From Myxocyprinus asiaticus (lineage: Eukaryota > Chordata > Actinopteri > Cypriniformes > Catostomidae): DNA of 64,000 nucleotides. Position numbers and translations under genes: made by a program. Numbering within the stretch: position 1 is the stretch's first letter; each line of letters starts with the position of its first letter. Of this stretch, positions 33,005 through 43,606 are shown piece by piece. The DNA lies in the NCBI RefSeq assembly GCF_019703515.2, contig NC_059346.1, forward strand, positions 57,362,001 through 57,426,000, in the 5' to 3' direction. Below the pieces are notes generated by a model. It made no database searches. It saw nothing but the letters and a program-made list of their open reading frames with translations, and was not told where the DNA came from.

Positions 33005-33309
33005 AATCTGTCGGCTGCCGAAGCGCCCAGGGGAAACACAGCACTCAACCATGTGAGGGTGACCACTGATATGCGCCGTAAAGAGTGAGAGGACGAACAC
33101 ACATGCTTTCGGCTCTGAAGAAAAAATCTGAATTAGTGGTGCACGCCATCTCCTTTTATACCCGTATTTCCGCGGCGGAGAGTGGCATGCAAATTCCACT
33201 CGCCAATTTTCATTGGCCTTTTCTGTTTTAAGCAAAGGTGATTGGGGCTCTTAAGACTGAACCCCTAGTGTCTCTCACTACATCGACACAACGTCAAGTG
33301 AGTGACAAA
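33005..33309 (-). mobile_element. DIRS terminal repeat and leader fragment
   Basis: Reverse complement of the left end of the DIRS element at 51374: ATTTTCATTGGCC, a CTTTTATACCCG TATA-type block, CCCCTAGTGTC and ACATCGACACAACGTC. It also includes leader sequence up to GCGCTTCGGCAG. It stops where tRNA-array sequence begins at 33004. It covers roughly the first 310 bp of a DIRS element and belongs to the same family as the fragment at 21181-24650. Confidence 0.8.
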
Positions 33310-33700
33310 CGGATTTGTGTGATTTAGAAAATAACTTAAATGTAAAATAATTACTAATGTGATTACTTTTTTATATTTAGTAATCATAAAAGTAATCTGA
33401 TTGCATGTTTGATAAGTAATTAGTAATTTGTAGTGGATTAGTTATTTTGACCAATTTACCCAACACTGTTGCCTTTACTGGCAGCGATAACTAGTAGTAA
33501 CTATTGCCAAGTGTTGCTGTATATGGAGAAATACTGTAAGGTCAGTACTGAGTTAGTCTCACATAGTCAGACTTTTTATTGCAAAAGGTCTGGGCTTCAT
33601 TTCCCAAAAGCATTGTTAGCCTAAGTATATATCAACAAATCATCTTAGAATTATGGGCCCAAAACAACCGTAATTTATGTAGTACTTGAAAATCGTCATA
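33310..33700. other. AT-rich spacer with a hAT-like terminus
   Basis: No gene. The stretch up to about 33468 is rich in GTAATTA motifs and ends CCAATTTACCCAACACTG, which looks like one end of a hAT-type element (CAGTGTTGGGTAA when reversed). The partner end was not found. Confidence 0.4.
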
Positions 33701-34873
33701 CACTGATAAGCCAAACATTATGACCACCTGCCTAATATGCTGTTGGTCCTCCACGTGCTGCCAAAGCAGTGCCGACCAGCCGAGGCATGGACTCTACAAG
33801 ACCCTTGAAGGTGTCCTGTGGTATCTGGCACCAAGACATTTCAAGTCCTGAAAATTGCGAGGTGGAGCCGTCGTGGATCGGACTTGTTGGTCCATCACAT
33901 CCCACAGATGCTCAATCGGATTGAGGCCAGGGCAATACCATGAACTCCTTATCATGTTCCTCAAACCATTCCCAAACAATGTGTGCAGATTGGATTTACT
34001 TTTCTGAAAGAGGCCACTGCCATCAGGGAATACAATTGCCATGAAGGGGTGTGCCTGGTCTGCAAAGATGTTTAGGTAGGTGGCACGTGTCAAATTAACG
34101 TCCACATAAATGGCCGGACCCAGGGTTTCCAAGCAGAACATTACCCAGAGCATCACACTCCTTCCACCGCCTGTCATCTTCCCATAGTGCATCCTGGTGC
34201 CATCACTTCCCCTAGGTAAATGGCGCACACGTACATGGCTGTCCACGTGATGCAAAAGAAAACGGGACTCATTGGACCAGGCAACCTTCTTCTACTGCTC
34301 CAAGGTCCAGTTCCGACGCTCATGTGCCCATTGTAGGCGCTTTTGAAGGTGGACAGGGGTCATCACGGGCACTCTGCGGCTTCGCAGTCCCATAAGCAGA
34401 TGGGTGCAATACACTGTGTGTTGTGACACATTCCTCCCATAAACATCATTAAAATTTTCTGTGACTTGTGCCACAATAGACTTTCTGTTGGTTCAGACCA
34501 GATGGTATAGCCTTCATTGCTCTCGCCCATCGATGACCCTTGGGTGCCCAACACCCTGTCTCCAGTTTGTGGTTTATCCTTCCTTGGACCACTGTCAGTA
34601 GGTACTCAACACTGCTGACCGGGAGCACCCCACAAGCCTAGCCACTTCAGAGATGCTCTGACCCAGTCGTCTGGCCATAACAATTTGGCCCTTGTCAAAG
34701 TCGCTCAGGTCTTTACTCCTGCCCATTTCTCCTGCATTCAACACGTTGACTACGAGAACTGATTGTTCGCTTACAATCTAATCTATACAGATCTTGACAC
34801 GTGGCCTTGTTAGGAGATGATCAACATTATTCACTTCACCTTTGAGTAGTCATAATATTTTGGCTCATCAGTG
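33701..34873 (-). mobile_element. Tc1/mariner-type transposon, complete ends
   Basis: A 1173-bp element with inverted ends CACTGATAAGCCAAACATTATGAC on the left and the near-complement GTCATAATATTTTGGCTCATCAGTG on the right. It is flanked by TA on both sides (33699-33700 and 34874-34875), the target duplication of this superfamily. It carries a broken transposase on the minus strand. Confidence 0.88.
33794..34730 (-). pseudogene. Tc1-like transposase, broken
   Basis: The longest open piece (34255-33794) contains SVMLWVMFC and, near the end, CPGLNPIEHLWDVMDQQ, the NPIEHLW signature with the final Glu of the DD(34)E triad. Upstream pieces at 34474-34292 and 34554-34363 are in other frames (RLQWAHERRNWT). 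A helix-turn-helix start is recognisable only at nucleotide level near 34620-34720. Stops and frameshifts make the protein non-functional. Confidence 0.82.
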
Positions 34874-34924
34874 TAGATCTACAAGAGGCCTGGAGTAATC
34901 ATAGAGCACTTAAAAGCATCTTAA

Positions 34925-35333
34925 AGGTGCTGTAAGCGATTTTAGCCATTCTAGCATTTCGACAAACTGAGTTGGATTAGCCACGCCCCCCTTTCCAAAA
35001 CCCCACACTCCAAAGATACCAAATGAGCTTTATTGACACTGACACAAGCATAAATGTTTGTCAAAAACAACAGCAGCAAAATAGCGCCCTCAGCTGTCAG
35101 AAGTTATGAGCAATATTACATAAAAATGGCATTATGCCTCAGTATTTTGCTGCAGCTACAATACTATGAGAATGCACAAAATGATTTACTTTTTTGTTTG
35201 CTGTTTACGGTGTCTAGAGCTGCCACAGAAACTGGTGAGATATCTCAGGACACTTATTTCATTAATATCTTTCAGGGAGTTGTAAAATTTTTTGCATACC
35301 TTAACATGGAAAAAAAAATTGCTTACAGCACCT
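34925..35333. mobile_element. TTAA-flanked palindromic element (409 bp)
   Basis: Ends AGGTGCTGTAAGCGAT and ATTGCTTACAGCACCT are inverted repeats, and TTAA flanks both sides (34921-34924 and 35334-35337). TTAA is the target duplication of piggyBac-type transposons, so this may be a non-autonomous element mobilised by such a transposase. The short open frames inside show no coding features. Confidence 0.65.
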
Positions 35334-35337
35334 TTAA

Positions 35338-36344
35338 TCAGATAGACTTATTCAGACACCTGCAGGTCAATCGATAAATTACACTTCAAACTGTTTAATA
35401 CTGTTAATGTTGAGTCTTATGCAGTTGTATACAATGTGACCATGATACTTTCAATTAAAATTGTGTTTATTTATATTTAAATATAATACAATTATGTAGG
35501 TCTACTTGTCATATAAATTAGCCAATATAGCTATTTTTATTATCTAAGGTATAACAATACATAATTAAAAAGTAATCATTTTAAATAAAGTCATACAATG
35601 GATAGATAAAATAAAACAATAAAATAAAATATTAATGAGTAAAGAATAATAAAATAATTAGGCCTAAATCAATAAATTCCCTACACAGATTTGTGTGCAT
35701 GACCACGTAATTGGTACAAAGGAGCCACATGATTATACTGTATTAAAATTAAATTAAAAGGGAATGGAGATGTTATAATTAAGGGGGAAATTGTCTATCT
35801 TGGCCCGTCTTCCCACCTCCCTCCTCTTCTACAACCTCCTCATCTTTCTCTCTGACACCCAAGCTGTCTTAGTTCAAAGTTTTTAGGCAAGTGTTTTACT
35901 CATATTTGTCTGTTCAGTGCACTTAAAGGGTCATGAAACACATACACACACACAAATACATTTTAGCTGATAATAATAATAATTCACATCATCAACATAC
36001 CTATTTAGAAGAAGATTAACATGCATTTCTTATAGGAGAGTTTCTAGAATTATGGACATGTTATCCAGGGCTTTTTTAACAAATACTGTCTTACTCCGGT
36101 AATTTTGGCATTACAAACGTTATATTTTTGAACCAATGTCACAAAAAGCTGTCTCAAAAGTTAACAGCAAAAGCACAAAATTAATTTTCAGAACTAAAAT
36201 TAACTTTACCATGCCAATCCAAAATGGGCATTTTGATGGATTTGATGGACAAAACCTTTCCAAAGACATAGTGACACATGGTTATATGACACAGAGTAAA
36301 ATTTTAACTAATAATTAAAATGTGTTCATCAGGAGTTGGTTATA
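35338..36344. other. AT-rich spacer, nothing recognised
   Basis: About 1 kb of AT-rich sequence with short open frames only, no tRNA-like or transposase-like segment and no clear terminal repeats. Confidence 0.5.
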
Positions 36345-36543
36345 AATTCAGCAAAAAAAGAAACGTCCTCTCACTTTCAACTGCTTTTATTTTCAGCAAA
36401 TTTAACATGTGTAAATATTTGTATGAACATAAAAAGATTCAACAACTAAGACATAAACTGAACAAGTTTCACAGACATGTGACTAACAGAAATGGAATAA
36501 TGTGTCCCTGAACAAAGTGGGGGGTCAAAATCAAAAATAACAG

Positions 36544-37125
36544 TCAGTATCTGGTGTGGCCACCAGCTGCATTAAGAACTGCAGTGCATCTCCTCCTCAT
36601 GGACTGCACCAGATTTGCCAGTTCTTGCTGTGAGATGTTACCCCACTCTTCCACCAAGGCACTTGCAAGTTCCCTGACATTTCTGGGGTGAATGGCCCTA
36701 GCACTCACCTTCCGATCCAACAGGTCGCAGACGTGCTCAATGGGATTGAGATCTGGGCTCTTCGCTGAACATGGAAGAACACTGACATTCCTGTCTTGCA
36801 AGAAATCATGCACAGAACGAGCAGTATGGCTGGTGGCATTGTCATGCTGGAGGGTCAGATCAGGATGAGCCTGCAGGAAGGGTACCACATGAGGGAGGAG
36901 GATGTCTTCCCTGTAACGCACAGCGTTGAGATTGCCTGCAATGACAACAAGCTCAGTCCGACGATGCTGTGACACACCGCCCCAGACCATGACACACCCT
37001 CCACCTCTAAATCGATCCCGCTCCAGAGTACAGGCCTTGGTGTAATGCTCATTCATTCGACGATAAACGCGAGTCTGACCATCACCCCTGGTGAGACAAA
37101 ACTGCGACTCATCAGTGAAGAGCAC
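36544..37125 (-). pseudogene. Tc1-like transposase, catalytic part
   Basis: A 193-residue open frame with LFTDESQFCL (first catalytic Asp), GGCVMVWGGVS, LQHDNATSHTARS (second Asp) and SPDLNPIEHVCDLLDRKV (Glu). This is the DD(34)E core of Tc1 transposases, nearly intact. The N-terminal DNA-binding part is separated by the insertion and lies at 37395-37604. Confidence 0.88.
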
Positions 37126-37175
37126 TTTTGGCCAGTTCTGTCTGGTCCAGCGAAGGTGGGTTTGTGCCCATAGGC

Positions 37176-37331
37176 CCGTAGCTTCAATGTAGCTAGCTAC
37201 TTTTTGATAGTACCTTGTAGTGTAGCTAACTACTTTTTCAAAAGAGTAGCTTGACTGTAGCTTAACTACTTAAAATTACGAGTAGCTTGTAGCTTGTCAA
37301 ACTACAGTTTCAAAGTAGCTTCCCCAACACT
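37176..37331. mobile_element. Short hAT-like insertion inside the Tc1 transposon
   Basis: Starts near CCGTAGCTTCAATGTAGC and ends GCTTCCCCAACACTG, i.e. CAGTGTTGGGGAAGC when reversed, a hAT-type terminus. It is dense in GTAGCT/AGCTAC motifs and replaces part of the transposase coding region. A target duplication was not clear, so part of the Tc1 may have been deleted here. Confidence 0.6.
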
Positions 37332-37394
37332 GGTTCCTGGTGTAACTCAGGCAGTTGTTGTTGCCATCCTGTACCTGTCCCGCAGGTGTGATAT

Positions 37395-37604
37395 TCAGAT
37401 GTCCCGATCCTGTGCAGGTGTTGTTACACGTTGTCTGACACTGCGAGGATGATCAGCTGTCCTTCCTGTCTCCCTGTAGTGCTGTCTTAGGCGTCTCACA
37501 GTACAGACATTGCAATTTATTGCCCTGGCCACATCTGCAGTCCTCATGCCTCCATGCAGCATGCCTAAGACACGTTCACGCAGATAAGCAGGGACCCTGG
37601 GCAT
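37395..37604 (-). pseudogene. Tc1-like transposase, N-terminal helix-turn-helix part
   Basis: Starts MPRVPAYLRERVLGMLHGG and continues ADVARAINCNVCTVRRLRQHY, a helix-turn-helix of the type that binds the terminal repeats of Tc1 elements. It reads to a stop in the sequence before the insertion and is out of contact with the catalytic part, so no complete transposase is encoded. Confidence 0.85.
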
Positions 37605-37884
37605 CTTTATTTTGGTGTTTTCAGAGTCAGTAGAAAGGTCTCTTTAGTGTCCTAAGGTTTTATAACTGTGAACTTATTTGCCTACCGTCTGTAAGCTGTT
37701 AGTGTCTTAACGACCGTTCCACAGGTGCATGTTCATTAACTGTTTATGGTTCATTGAACAAGCATGGAAAACATTGTTTAAACCCTTTACAATAAAGATC
37801 TGTAAAGGTATTTGGATTTTTACAAAATTATCTTTAAAACACAGTGTCCTGTAAAAGGGACGTTTCTTTTTTTGCTGAGTTTTA

Positions 37885-38815
37885 TATGCATTATAAAGAT
37901 GTGAAAGCATGCAAGCACACCTCAAAATGCTTATTAAGATTTGACACAGAATTATTTGCAGTGGACACGATATTACATTTTGAAAGGCAGCGTTTATATT
38001 GCACAATGTTTTTTCCCTGTGTCTCCTTAAAAGTGAAAATATTTTTGTAAATCCAGTGATCAAATGCTGAGACTGCGCATATTCAATGTAAATATAGCCA
38101 CCTGGCTAGTAGCTATCAAGTCTGTGTGTGCAGTTTCACAACACCTCTCTTCCGAAAACACTCAAAGACTTACCGAATGTATCAGCAGTAGGCTGATTTA
38201 AAAAAATAAATAAATAAATAAAAAAGAATGAAGAGAATCAATAAATTATGACCAATTTACTTCCATTGCCTGATTAATTTGTAATCACGTAATCCATACA
38301 AAATAAACTGTAATTCGATTACGAGTATTTTAAAATGTACTATGATTTAAAGTGCTTGATTTTTGTAAAGTGATTACATAATCCAGATTACATGTAATCT
38401 GTTACTACCCAGTGCTGAATAAGATTTATTTTTGTCATGAACGACTCATTCAAAAACACTGGGTTTACTCTTAAAAAAGAGTAAAAATGATGTCATGACC
38501 CCTTTAAACATCTGAGTGTAGAACTGCTTTCTGACACCACTGTTTAAGCAACCTAATATCTACTGCATATATCGTTCAATCTTCATTGAGTTGTTATAAC
38601 AGCTTCTTTAACTGATCCTGTGGATTCCAGTCATAGAATGAGGCAGAATACATATTATAGAATAGGCAGCATGCAGCAAATGACAGATCCTTCAGTGATA
38701 GCTCTGTCTTTTCTATAATGCATACAATTAACATATAAAAAAAAAAATAAAAAAAACGATCACACGGAATGACATGCTGCAACCGAATATTGTAGGACCC
38801 TTTCATCGAACCCCA
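37885..38815. other. Spacer with hAT-like end, otherwise unassigned
   Basis: About 0.9 kb. 38262-38412 is rich in GTAATC/GATTAC motifs and ends TGTTACTACCCAGTGCTG, resembling the right end of a hAT-type element. The remainder shows only an AAAT run near 38206-38224 and an A-rich run near 38739-38757. Confidence 0.4.
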
Positions 38816-39236
38816 TTCAGTAGTTTGTATGTTAATGTAATCTTGTGTTGAAGCATTAAACATATTTGGCTTGCTGTCCATATAGTGGAGGGCTCGGAGC
38901 TCGAGACTCGACTCGACTCGAGTCCTGATTAGCACCCCCCCGGACTTTACTTATTTAGATAATGGATCTAGAGAATAGGTGGAGATGGGTGGAGGTGGGA
39001 TGTCAGGAGAGTTGTCACAGGAAGCAGGTAAGCAGCGGCTTATATACTCCTGCTTGTGGGCTGTGATTTTTCAGATTAAAATTAACATGCTCCTCCCAAA
39101 CCTCTGTTAATTAACTCCATTTCAGTAGTCCGTATGTTAATGTAATCTTGTGTTGAAGCAGTAAATGTATTTGGCTTGCTGTCCATATAGTGGAGGACTC
39201 AGAGCTCGAGACTCGACTCGAGTTCTGATTACCCCC
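38816..39236. repeat. Direct duplication, about 305 bp period
   Basis: The segment beginning TTCAGTAG and ending in a CTCGAGACTCGACTCGAGT-type palindromic stretch occurs at 38816-38939 and again at 39121-39236. They are separated by a spacer containing the block 39005-39123 that recurs at 43489-43606. Confidence 0.8.
39005..39123 (+). repeat. Dispersed direct repeat, left copy
   Basis: A 119-bp block from AGGAGAGTTGTCAC to TTAACTCCATTTC, repeated with few changes at 43489-43606 in the same orientation. It contains CTTATATACTCC, a possible TATA box. The pair could be short terminal repeats of a 4.6 kb element, but no coding region lies between them. Confidence 0.7.
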
Positions 39237-39424
39237 AAAAAGGTGTTAAGATGAAAGAACAGTACCATGCCTATGGCAGGAAGTATTTAGGACAGTAAGC
39301 CAACAACAATTCTATTTGGTAAATTGGCTTGGCGGATGCTTCTGAATATTTATTTTTTCCCCAAAAAATTTGTATAGAGGGAGTGCTTTAAGCATTTGTT
39401 TGAAGGTGCATTCTTGAACGATTG

Positions 39425-39930
39425 CTGGTCGAGAGGGCTACGCTGCGATTCGAACGAGAGACCACCACTCGTTATAGAAGTGGGTTGGCTCACGGTATGC
39501 GAACAGGGAAGGTGAAAATGAGAGTTGGCTCATGCTGCTTTTAAAAGGGAGGGCTCACACTGCGATTCAAACGGGAGACTGTTCTAAGAGAGAGAGGTTT
39601 AGCTCACCCCGTTTGAACAGGTAAGCCCAGCAAGCAGTCGAACAGGGAAGGTGAGAATGAGAGTTGGCTCACACTGTTCGAAAGGGAGGGCTCACACTGC
39701 GATTTGAACAGGAGACTGCTCTATAAATAGAGAGCACTCACAGCATTCGAACGGGTAAGCCCAGCAAGCAGTCGAACAGGGAAAGTGAGCACTAGTTGGT
39801 CGTGCTGCGTTCGAAAAGGAGGGCTCACACTGCGATTCGAACAGGAGACTGCTCCATAGAGAGAGAGCGCGCTTACGGCATTCGAACAGGTAAGCCCAGC
39901 AAGCAATCGAACAGGGAAAATGAGAACGAG
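39425..39930. repeat. Minisatellite of about 135 bp units
   Basis: About four imperfect units, recognisable by GGGCTCACACTGCGATT at about 39551, 39688 and 39821, and by TAAGCCCAGCAAGCA and CGAACAGGGAA motifs between them. Units differ by small indels. No other function is visible. Confidence 0.75.
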
Positions 39931-40316
39931 AGGAATGGGGCTTGTTTGCAGGGGTAGCCTCACTCAATAGACTACCCATAGATAGGGAAATATGGTGCTT
40001 TGAGAAGAGGAGGTGGTGACCGCTGTCTCCTGTAATGTTAGCTGCAGCTGCTGAGAAGCGAAGACAAAAAAGACTTCGGTGGAAGCATGGTAAAAAAATG
40101 CTGCTGTGGCAGTAGAGTAAACTGGGCCTTCTGTGGGAGTGGAGTTTAAAGCACTGCTGCGGCAGTGGATTGAGTATTTTGGGGCATAGTGAAGGAGCTC
40201 CTGTGGGAGCGCTGCTGTGTTTCCATTGCTGTAGATGCACTTCTATGAAAGTATGGAACTTAGACATTGCCTGTGGAGAAAATATGAACAACTGTGTACA
40301 CACAATTGGTATGGGT
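39931..40316. other. Unassigned spacer
   Basis: About 0.4 kb after the minisatellite, with no recognisable gene or element end. It has CTGCTG-rich motifs such as GCACTGCTGCGGCAGTGGATT near 40151. Confidence 0.4.
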
Positions 40317-40394
40317 GGGGCACTGTTGCTGTGGTATCGAGTAGGGCACAAAAGCTTGATTAGATTTATTAACATCTGTAATGGAAGCAAAGGT

Positions 40395-40870
40395 TGTCAG
40401 GTGTATTTTGTTGATTCATGTCTTTTATTTTGAAATTCTAGTTTCATGTTTCCTGTTTCATGTCATGTGTTCCTGTTTCCCTTGTCATGTGATTCCTGTT
40501 TTCCCGCCATTTTCATGTGTCATGTTTTCATTGGTTTATTGTTTAATTATCTTGTTATCGGTTCTGTTTGTTCATTGGTTTATGTTCCCCCATGTCCATG
40601 TATTTAAGCCTCATGTTTTCCATTGTGTGGTTGTCAAGTATTGAATGTGATGAATGTGAATGTTGTTTTGTAGTCAAGTCAAGTCAAGTCAAGTCAAGTC
40701 AAGCCATAGTCAAGTCAAGTCAAGTCTAGTCTAGTTTAGTCCATGTTCATGTTTTGTTTTGTAGTCAGGCTTATTGGTTATCACATTTATAAATAAACTG
40801 CACTTGGGTTCTTCATCTTCACGTCATCTTCGTCATTGTCATCATTGTCAGCATTCCAGCATACGTTACA
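40395..40870 (+). mobile_element. Solo LTR with empty-site evidence
   Basis: A 476-bp block that begins TGTCAGGTG and ends CGTTACA. It has a TATTTAAG box near 40599, an AATAAA near 40790 and an internal (TCAAG)n microsatellite. AGGT flanks both sides (40391-40394 and 40871-40874). The second copy of the surrounding tandem duplication has the uninterrupted site at about 41127-41140 (GGGAAGCAAAGGTTAGTTT), so the borders are firm. It is probably of Ty3/gypsy type, judging by resemblance to common fish LTRs. Confidence 0.8.
40674..40738. repeat. (TCAAG)n microsatellite
   Basis: About ten pentamer copies with one CCATAG interruption, grading into TCTAG repeats. It lies inside the solo LTR between the TATA-like box and the poly(A) signal. 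Confidence 0.9.
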
Positions 40871-41314
40871 AGGTTAGTTTGTACTTACCTGTAGTGGAGC
40901 AAATTAGTTAGGAATACTTAAATGTATTACCTTTATATACATCTGTAAGGGAAGCAAAAGGTTAGTTATGGAAAACGTGTCAATTACGTTCACATGCAGC
41001 TTTGAGGAAAGCAAAAATTTAGTTAAAAATACAACTTTATTACATTTGTCATGGCGGGGCACTGTTGCTGCGGTATTAAGTAGGGCACAAAAGACTTCAT
41101 TAGAATCATCAAAATCTGTAAGGGAAGCAAAGGTTAGTTTATACTTAACTGTAGGGGGAGCAAATATTAGTTAGGAATATGTACCTTTATATATGTCTGT
41201 AAGGGAAGCAGAAGGTTAATTATGGAAAATGTGTCAATTACGTTTATATGCAGCTTTGAGGGAAGCGAAAGGTTAGCTAAGAATACAACTTTATTACATT
41301 TGTCATGGCAGGAC

Positions 41315-41515
41315 AACACGGTTGCGGCATCTGTACAGCACATTTGCTCTGCTTTGCGGTGTGGTGGGAGTTTTTTGCATGGTCTGAAGGACACCGCAGT
41401 TGCGGCACCTGTAGAGCATGTTTGCGCTGCTTTGTGGTGTCATGGGGGTTTGTTGCATGACCCAAAAGGCGCTGCAGTTGTGGCACGTGGACAGCATAGT
41501 TGTGCTGCTTAGGGA
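41315..41515. repeat. Short tandem repeat of about 77 bp units
   Basis: Three imperfect units marked by TTGCGGCATCTGTACAGCA (41322), TTGCGGCACCTGTAGAGCA (41400) and TTGTGGCACGTGGACAGCA (41477). Confidence 0.75.
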
Positions 41516-41804
41516 TGTTTTTTTTTTTTTTTTTGGGAGCCGAAGGCAGAAGCACCGCAGTTGTGCTTTCTTAACTAAAATGGTTGCCATCTTTGGCTCC
41601 TTGGTAGGCAATGGTGAAGTCTTGGAAAGACACCTAGATAGAGAAAGTGAGAGGTAAACCTGCGTACAATCCAGTGACAGGAATTTAAATGGGCTCTCGC
41701 AGAGACCTGCTGGAAGTAATACTGGTGAGATCCTGCTGAAGGTGCAATTTCAGGCGTTGCTGTAGTAAAGACAAAATAATCATATTTAGGTAAAACTTTA
41801 GAAA

Positions 41805-42560
41805 ACATGTGCTAGGGAATACAGTACATCTTCATATTGTGAAAAAATAGCATAAAATGATCTGAGAAATAAGAGCTTTGGCTCTGTACTGCATTCAGAT
41901 ATGCATGGAATTGCAATCATCATTGAAGGATTCACTTTAGGCCATTCAGTCTTTAGGAGTATAACTGTCACCTGTAGTGCAATATACTTCTTGCATAGGA
42001 AATGCATCGCATAGCAATAGGTGTGAATTATCTAGGAATGCATTGAGTTGCAGCTCTGCACTGCATACAGAAATGCAGGAGATATGTGCTGGGAAATAAA
42101 GTACATCTTAATAAACAATGTGAAAAAACAGCATCAAATTATCTGAGAAATAAGAGCTTTGGCTCTGTAATGCATGCAGATATGCATGGACTTGCAATCA
42201 TCATTGCAGGATTGACTTGAGGCCATTCACTCCTAGGAGTATAACTGTCGTCTGTAGTGCAATATACTTCTTGCATAGGAAATGCATCGCATAGCAATAG
42301 GTGTGAATTATCTAGGAATGCATTGAGTTGCAGCTCTGCACTGCATACAGAAATGCAAAAGAAATGTGCTGGGAAATATAGTATGTCTTAATAAACAATC
42401 TGAAAATAAAAAACAGCATAAAATGATCTGAGAAATAAGAGCTTTGGCTCTGTACTGCATGCAGATATGCAGGAGAAATGGACTTGCAATCATTACTGAA
42501 GGATACACTTGTGGTCATTCAATTTTTAGGAGTATGACTGCCCCCTGCTGTACAATATAC
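41805..42560. repeat. Tandem triplication of a roughly 280 bp unit
   Basis: GATCTGAGAAATAAGAGCTTTGG (or ATCTGAGAAATAAGAG) recurs at about 41858, 42139 and 42426. GCAGCTCTGCACTGCATACAG recurs at 42050 and 42330. The third copy is truncated on the right at about 42560. Nothing coding is visible. Confidence 0.82.
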
Positions 42561-43488
42561 GTCAATATATGTCAATAATGCTGAGAGGAAGCGAGACACG
42601 TTGCAGAATGATTATGAATGAGTTGGAACGTGGCGCATTATCCGCCTCTTGCGGAGCCAGATTTGGCTCATGTCTGTTCGGACAGAGGCCATGTAGAACT
42701 GCAGTGTGCTGTGGAATGGTCAGAGCGAGTGCTGCGCGGCAGCAAACTTGTGTTAAAATGTCTACGTTGGTTTGAAAATAATAGATTATCAGTCGATTGA
42801 AGGGAGTTCTGTGTTGCATGACACCCCTGTGTTCAGAATGAAATAAATCATGCTCCGAAGGGCACTTTGGAGGGAGAAACAATCGTGATATTCATGTTAG
42901 AAGATGACGAACAATCGCTCAATAGAGCACGCCCTCTAAACAAGCTGTGGCGTGGTAATGAGGCTGACAGGCATCACCTGTGTGGCAGAACCTGATTAAA
43001 AATGCTGGGGGTTGAAATGGTGGTTGGATTGAATAGTTAATCTTTGTTTTTTTCGCTTTCAAATAAAATTGAATTCTAATGGCATGAAGCCGGAACGGCG
43101 CCCATTTGCGTAGGCAGCTGGCACTGCTTTCGGGGTAGAAAGTTTAGATAAGAGAACATATGAGCAGTCGTAGAGAGCTGTTTCACATTTTTAAAGTGCA
43201 GGAGCAGCCAGTTTGCGGCAGCAACTTTGCGCTATAAACTGCTTCGTCGAATGGAGCATAGAAAGACAGACAGGGTAAAAAATGTATAAATATATATAAC
43301 ACTTAACGTGGTAGCCGTCAATACTGCTAAAAAACAAAGAGCTGCTGTGGCAGCTTCTGTTGAATAACGAGACTGTTTGGATGGAAGAGCTGTTCTGGTG
43401 GAGCCGAATGCTTTGCAGGGAAGTTGCATCCGATGATCCGTCTGCCTGAGTCTGTTCGTGGGCCAAATGACGGAAAGACTCTCATGTT
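42561..43488. other. Unassigned sequence
   Basis: About 0.9 kb without a recognisable gene, terminal repeat or tRNA-like segment. Open frames are short and mutually overlapping. Confidence 0.4.
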
Positions 43489-43606
43489 AGGAGAGTTGTC
43501 ACGGAAGTAGGTAAGCAGCGGCTTATATACTCCTGCTCGTGGGCTGTGATTTGTCAGATTAAAATTAATATGCTCCTCCCGAACCTCTGTTAATTAACTC
43601 CATTTC
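43489..43606 (+). repeat. Dispersed direct repeat, right copy
   Basis: Partner of 39005-39123, differing at a handful of positions (for example CTCGTGGGC for CTTGTGGGC). Confidence 0.7.

Larger units (their letters stand above)
36345..37882 (-). mobile_element. Tc1-like transposon with an internal insertion
   Basis: Inverted ends: AATTCAGCAAAAAAAGAAACG at the left and CGTTTCTTTTTTTGCTGAGTT at the right, with TA at or next to both borders. It encodes a minus-strand transposase split by a roughly 155-bp insertion at about 37176-37331. The ends match a common fish Tc1 family as I remember it. Confidence 0.85.
40317..41310. repeat. Tandem duplication of a 259 bp unit, first copy carrying an LTR
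   Basis: The unit GGGGCACTGTTGCTG ... TTGTCATGGC occurs at 40317-41055 (interrupted by the solo LTR) and again at about 41056-41310. Shared landmarks are GGGAAGCAAAGGTTAG, GTGTCAATTACGTT and ACAACTTTATTACATTTG. Confidence 0.78.

Noticed and set aside
33449..38412. A single large hAT element between CCCAACACTG at 33459 and CCCAGTGCTG at 38403
   Set aside because: Both sequences are right-hand ends in the same orientation, so they cannot be the two ends of one element.
42562..43466. Overlapping 60-106 codon frames in the unassigned region
   Set aside because: Several mutually overlapping frames on both strands with no domains; consistent with chance.
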